DNA of 31,312 nucleotides from a virus. Position numbers and translations under genes: made by a program. This document shows, one piece after another, positions 29,438-31,312 of this stretch. A model generated the notes under the pieces. The model saw only the letters and a list, made by a program, of their open reading frames with translations, was not told the DNA's origin and ran no database searches. The DNA lies in the IMG/VR virus record IMGVR_UViG_3300033153_009591, positions 1 to 31,312 of that record, one strand, 5' to 3'. Within the stretch, counting starts at the first letter, position 1; each line of letters begins with the position of its first letter.

Positions 29438-30319
29438 TTAAGTGATAATATCCACCGCTAATTCATCTCTCATCTCTGCAACCCCGTAAAGAATTTCTAC
29501 AGTTGTAGCGATTCCACCACGATCAGCATCGTAATCCATTCGAACACGAACTGAAAGCCCTGTTTCTACATCAGAAACAACAGAACCAACCGTTCCCATT
29601 CCTGCGGGAATATCCGGCAATGGTCGAACTACTAGCGCCGCAAAGTCTCTGTGAAAAGCCAGATTATGATTTCCAGTAGCAACCGGAATTAACTGACTTT
29701 CAAAAGAATTGAAATTATGAACTTTTCCAATTGCACCATCGGCAATTTTTCCCTTTACTCCAATTTTTTCTGCACTTGTAAAGCGATCGATTGCTAAAGC
29801 CGCCGCATAATCACCTGTTGACATTGCAAGTGTCCAGTTTTCGTCCACTGGTCCCTTATTGTCTATGATTAATTTTCTAGCTCCTAATATCAAAGCTTCT
29901 GTAATCGGGTTTCCTGTGCTCCCTAGAGAGTTAGTCAATCCAGAGTAGAGAGCGAAAATATCATTTTCCACTGCTGTTAAAATTGCAGTCATTCCACTTG
30001 CTACATACCCCTCAATTAGATCATTTCTTGCAAAAGCTTTTTCGGGATCTTCAATTAAGAAAGTAGCCTCTTTATGCTTATTAAGTGTAACACTCACTTT
30101 TGTGCTTGTCACATCTTGAACGGTCCGATCCGCTCCTGCGGTTTTATCGTTTGCCGTTAGTGATCCAAATTTCGGAACATCCACAGAGTCGCCATAACTT
30201 GCCACTTCTGTGTCAAAATCTCGTCTAATCCTTTTTGCTAAAAAAAGATTATCTCGCAATACTCCCATTGCTTTTTGAGCAATAATTGTTGCGTTGTGTA
30301 CATCTAGCGTATTAGCCAT
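29438..30319 (-). CDS. Major capsid protein
   Basis: This 293-residue protein shows the phage coat pattern (P22-like/HK97 fold): an N-terminal helix IIAQKAMGVLRDNLFLAKRI, a VPKFGSLTANDKTAG loop, a LNKHKEATFLIEDPEKAFAR strand, a spine helix (ENDIFALYSGL) and a C-terminal FHRDFAALVVRPLPDIPAGM domain. It follows the scaffold gene and precedes the connectors. Codons are less AT-rich than the early genes. The start follows AATTTTCTTTTTTAAACAAATT, and a CTCGGAAATAGTG element lies in the short upstream gap. Confidence 0.88.
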   Translation of the reverse strand: MANTLDVHNATIIAQKAMGVLRDNLFLAKRIRRDFDTEVASYGDSVDVPKFGSLTANDKTAGADRTVQDVTSTKVSVTLNKHKEATFLIEDPEKAFARNDLIEGYVASGMTAILTAVENDIFALYSGLTNSLGSTGNPITEALILGARKLIIDNKGPVDENWTLAMSTGDYAAALAIDRFTSAEKIGVKGKIADGAIGKVHNFNSFESQLIPVATGNHNLAFHRDFAALVVRPLPDIPAGMGTVGSVVSDVETGLSVRVRMDYDADRGGIATTVEILYGVAEMRDELAVDIIT

Positions 30320-30360
30320 AATTTGTTTAAAAAAGAAAATTATGCACTATTTCCGAGTTC

Positions 30361-30999
30361 TTAGCCTTTTAATCTCCCTTCTTTCCTTGCTTGCTCAATT
30401 TCAACCTTGTTCTCCTCATAAAATTTTGAATCTTTTAGCTGCTCATTGGTAAAAGTATTGCTCGCTGGCGTTTGACCATTTGGGCTTAAGCCAGTATTAA
30501 TATTTTTACTTGAATTATCGCTAAAAAATGCAAGATTTTGATTGATATAATCCAATTGATCTTCAGCTGAAAGAGATTGAGGAATTAATTTTTGCTTTTC
30601 TTCCGGTATTCTATCCATTAAACTTTTTACAGTTTTTTCCACTACGCCTTGTAAAATTTTGGCTCTTTCTACTTTTGGCGCTTGCTCTTCAAGTAGTTTT
30701 TGAAACTCGCCATCTTTTACTAATTTTTCTTGACGGTTTTTTTCGGTAGAGACTTCAATTTCTGAGAGTTTAGTTTCTAAACTTTTTCGTTTTGCCACTT
30801 CTTCCGAAAATCTGCCGTATGGAATATTGTTCGGCGTATTTTGTACATTGCTTTGATTGTTTGGATCATTGCTATTGCTTTGGTTCGCATTTACGCCTGC
30901 GGGGGCTATATTCGGGGCGCTATTGCCTCCCTGAGTGGCTGGATCATTACTATTGTTACCGCCTGTAATGGGGGCGTTTTGTCCTGTGTTGTCACTCAT
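30361..30999 (-). CDS. Scaffold protein
   Basis: This 212-residue protein directly precedes the capsid gene. The first 70 residues are Asn/Gln/Pro-rich and probably disordered, followed by NIPYGRFSEEVAKRKSLETK, a helical coiled segment (DGEFQKLLEEQAPKVERAK) and a short basic C-terminus. This is the usual composition of phage scaffolding proteins of the DUF4355 kind, which shape the procapsid and are then lost. It is the first gene after the 31.05 kb promoter; the start follows TTTCTTTTTTAAGTTATT. Confidence 0.8.
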   Translation of the reverse strand: MSDNTGQNAPITGGNNSNDPATQGGNSAPNIAPAGVNANQSNSNDPNNQSNVQNTPNNIPYGRFSEEVAKRKSLETKLSEIEVSTEKNRQEKLVKDGEFQKLLEEQAPKVERAKILQGVVEKTVKSLMDRIPEEKQKLIPQSLSAEDQLDYINQNLAFFSDNSSKNINTGLSPNGQTPASNTFTNEQLKDSKFYEENKVEIEQARKEGRLKG

Positions 31000-31048
31000 A
31001 ATAACTTAAAAAAGAAACAGTTTTACGCCCTGACGGCGATTTGATTTT

Positions 31049-31077
31049 ATAATAAATTTATTGTTTGGAATTGTCAA
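31049..31077 (-). promoter_or_regulatory. Promoter of the head-tail operon
   Basis: Minus-strand -35 TTGACA (31072-31077), 17-bp spacer containing AACAAT, -10 TATTAT (31049-31054). It lies in the main non-coding region, 50 bp before the scaffold start, with the 48-bp array on its far side. The leader contains CGCC and GGCG (31027-31039) around five bases, a small dyad. The GCCTTGACA edge matches the other sites. Confidence 0.75.
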
Positions 31078-31132
31078 GGCTTTACCTTACAGAAAATAAT
31101 ATTTTTTTAGTAGTGTAATTTTTCTCTGTGAT

Positions 31133-31214
31133 TAATACAGAAATTAAGGCAAGGTTTCATATGTGCTAATTTATGGCTAAAGCAAGCCATTTGCTTAGAC
31201 GAATTTCTGTATTA
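31133..31214. repeat. Inverted copy of the array core beside the array
   Basis: TAATACAGAAATT (31133-31145) is the exact reverse complement of AATTTCTGTATTA in the array (31202-31214), with 56 bases between. Inside that space, AAGCAA and TTGCTT (31180-31185, 31191-31196) form a separate small hairpin. The gap 31000-31200 holds no gene. Confidence 0.75.
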
Positions 31215-31312
31215 TTGGCGAGAAATTCACGCCAACAAACAGCGTCACGAATTTCTGTATTATTGGCGAGAAATTCACGCCAACAAACAGCGTCACGAAT
31301 TTCTGTATTATT
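31201..31312. repeat. 48-bp tandem array, right part (97 bp repeated at window start)
   Basis: The array starts with a partial unit at 31201-31215, then two full units (31216-31263, 31264-31311) and one more base. Bases 31216-31312 are identical to 1-97, so the window ends overlap and the array is continuous in the circle. After removing the overlap, three copies of the 33-bp core (GAATTTCT to CACGCC) alternate with two identical 15-bp spacers AACAAACAGCGTCAC. The true number of units may be higher because assembly can collapse such repeats. Confidence 0.9.

Noticed and set aside
137-30999. Alternative genetic code with reassigned TGA or TAG
   Set aside because: All long genes are complete with standard stops, and TGA, TAA and TAG are all used as plausible stops in overlapping junctions.
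1-31312. tRNA genes
   Set aside because: No cloverleaf with a GGTTCGAATCC-like arm was found by eye; a tRNA search program could still find a degenerate one.

Overview
The window reads as a complete, closed genome of a tailed double-stranded DNA phage with a siphovirus-type gene set. The last 97 bases (31216-31312) repeat the first 97, as in a circular assembly, so the unique circle would be about 31,215 bp. Every gene I can support is on the minus strand, so transcription runs right to left around the whole circle. The DNA is strongly AT-rich, the proteins are lysine-rich, and the standard stop codons fit throughout. No tRNA, rRNA, integrase, insertion sequence or CRISPR array was seen.

In transcription order, with coordinates falling: the head and tail block (31.0-18.4 kb) holds scaffold, major capsid, a small decoration-like protein, head-tail connectors, major tail protein, a tail assembly chaperone pair with a probable -1 frameshift on an A10 run, tape measure, tail hub and fibre proteins. 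A lysis and accessory block (18.3-15.1 kb) holds an XhlA-like holin candidate, a membrane protein with a phospholipase A2-like His-Asp motif, a candidate Acb2/Tad1-type anti-defence protein, a crAss001_48-like small protein and an N-acetylmuramoyl-L-alanine amidase. A replication block (14.6-9.4 kb) holds a membrane-bound winged-helix protein, a RecA-like AAA_24 ATPase, an excisionase-like HTH protein, a candidate initiator with internal 5-bp iterations, a beta-class DNA methyltransferase and RusA. A block of small genes (9.3-5.0 kb) includes a membrane-anchored lysozyme-like protein, a peptide deformylase, a DUF3850-like protein and two tiny zinc-ribbon-like proteins. TerS, TerL, portal and minor head protein (4.9-0.1 kb) follow. 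The only long gene-free stretch, about 450 bp across the junction of the circle, carries a palindrome-rich 48-bp tandem array and the promoter of the head operon.

Gene starts lack Shine-Dalgarno sequences. About twenty instead follow a T-tract element close to AATTTCTTTTTTAA on the coding strand. Most of the rest overlap the previous stop codon (ATGA or TAATG) or follow a plain T6AAA tract. Promoter-like sites are classical (TTGACA, 17-18 bp, TATAAT-like), and several share sequence around the -35 box. Canonical sigma-70 promoters, no Shine-Dalgarno, low GC and a lysozyme-like protein of a type I associate with Patescibacteria (CPR) make a CPR or similar host plausible. That is an inference; nothing here identifies the host directly.

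Least explained and most worth following are the 48-bp array, two interleaved inverted repeats that could form a pseudoknot beside two tiny membrane-peptide ORFs near 12.3 kb, the T-tract start element, and the candidate anti-defence gene.
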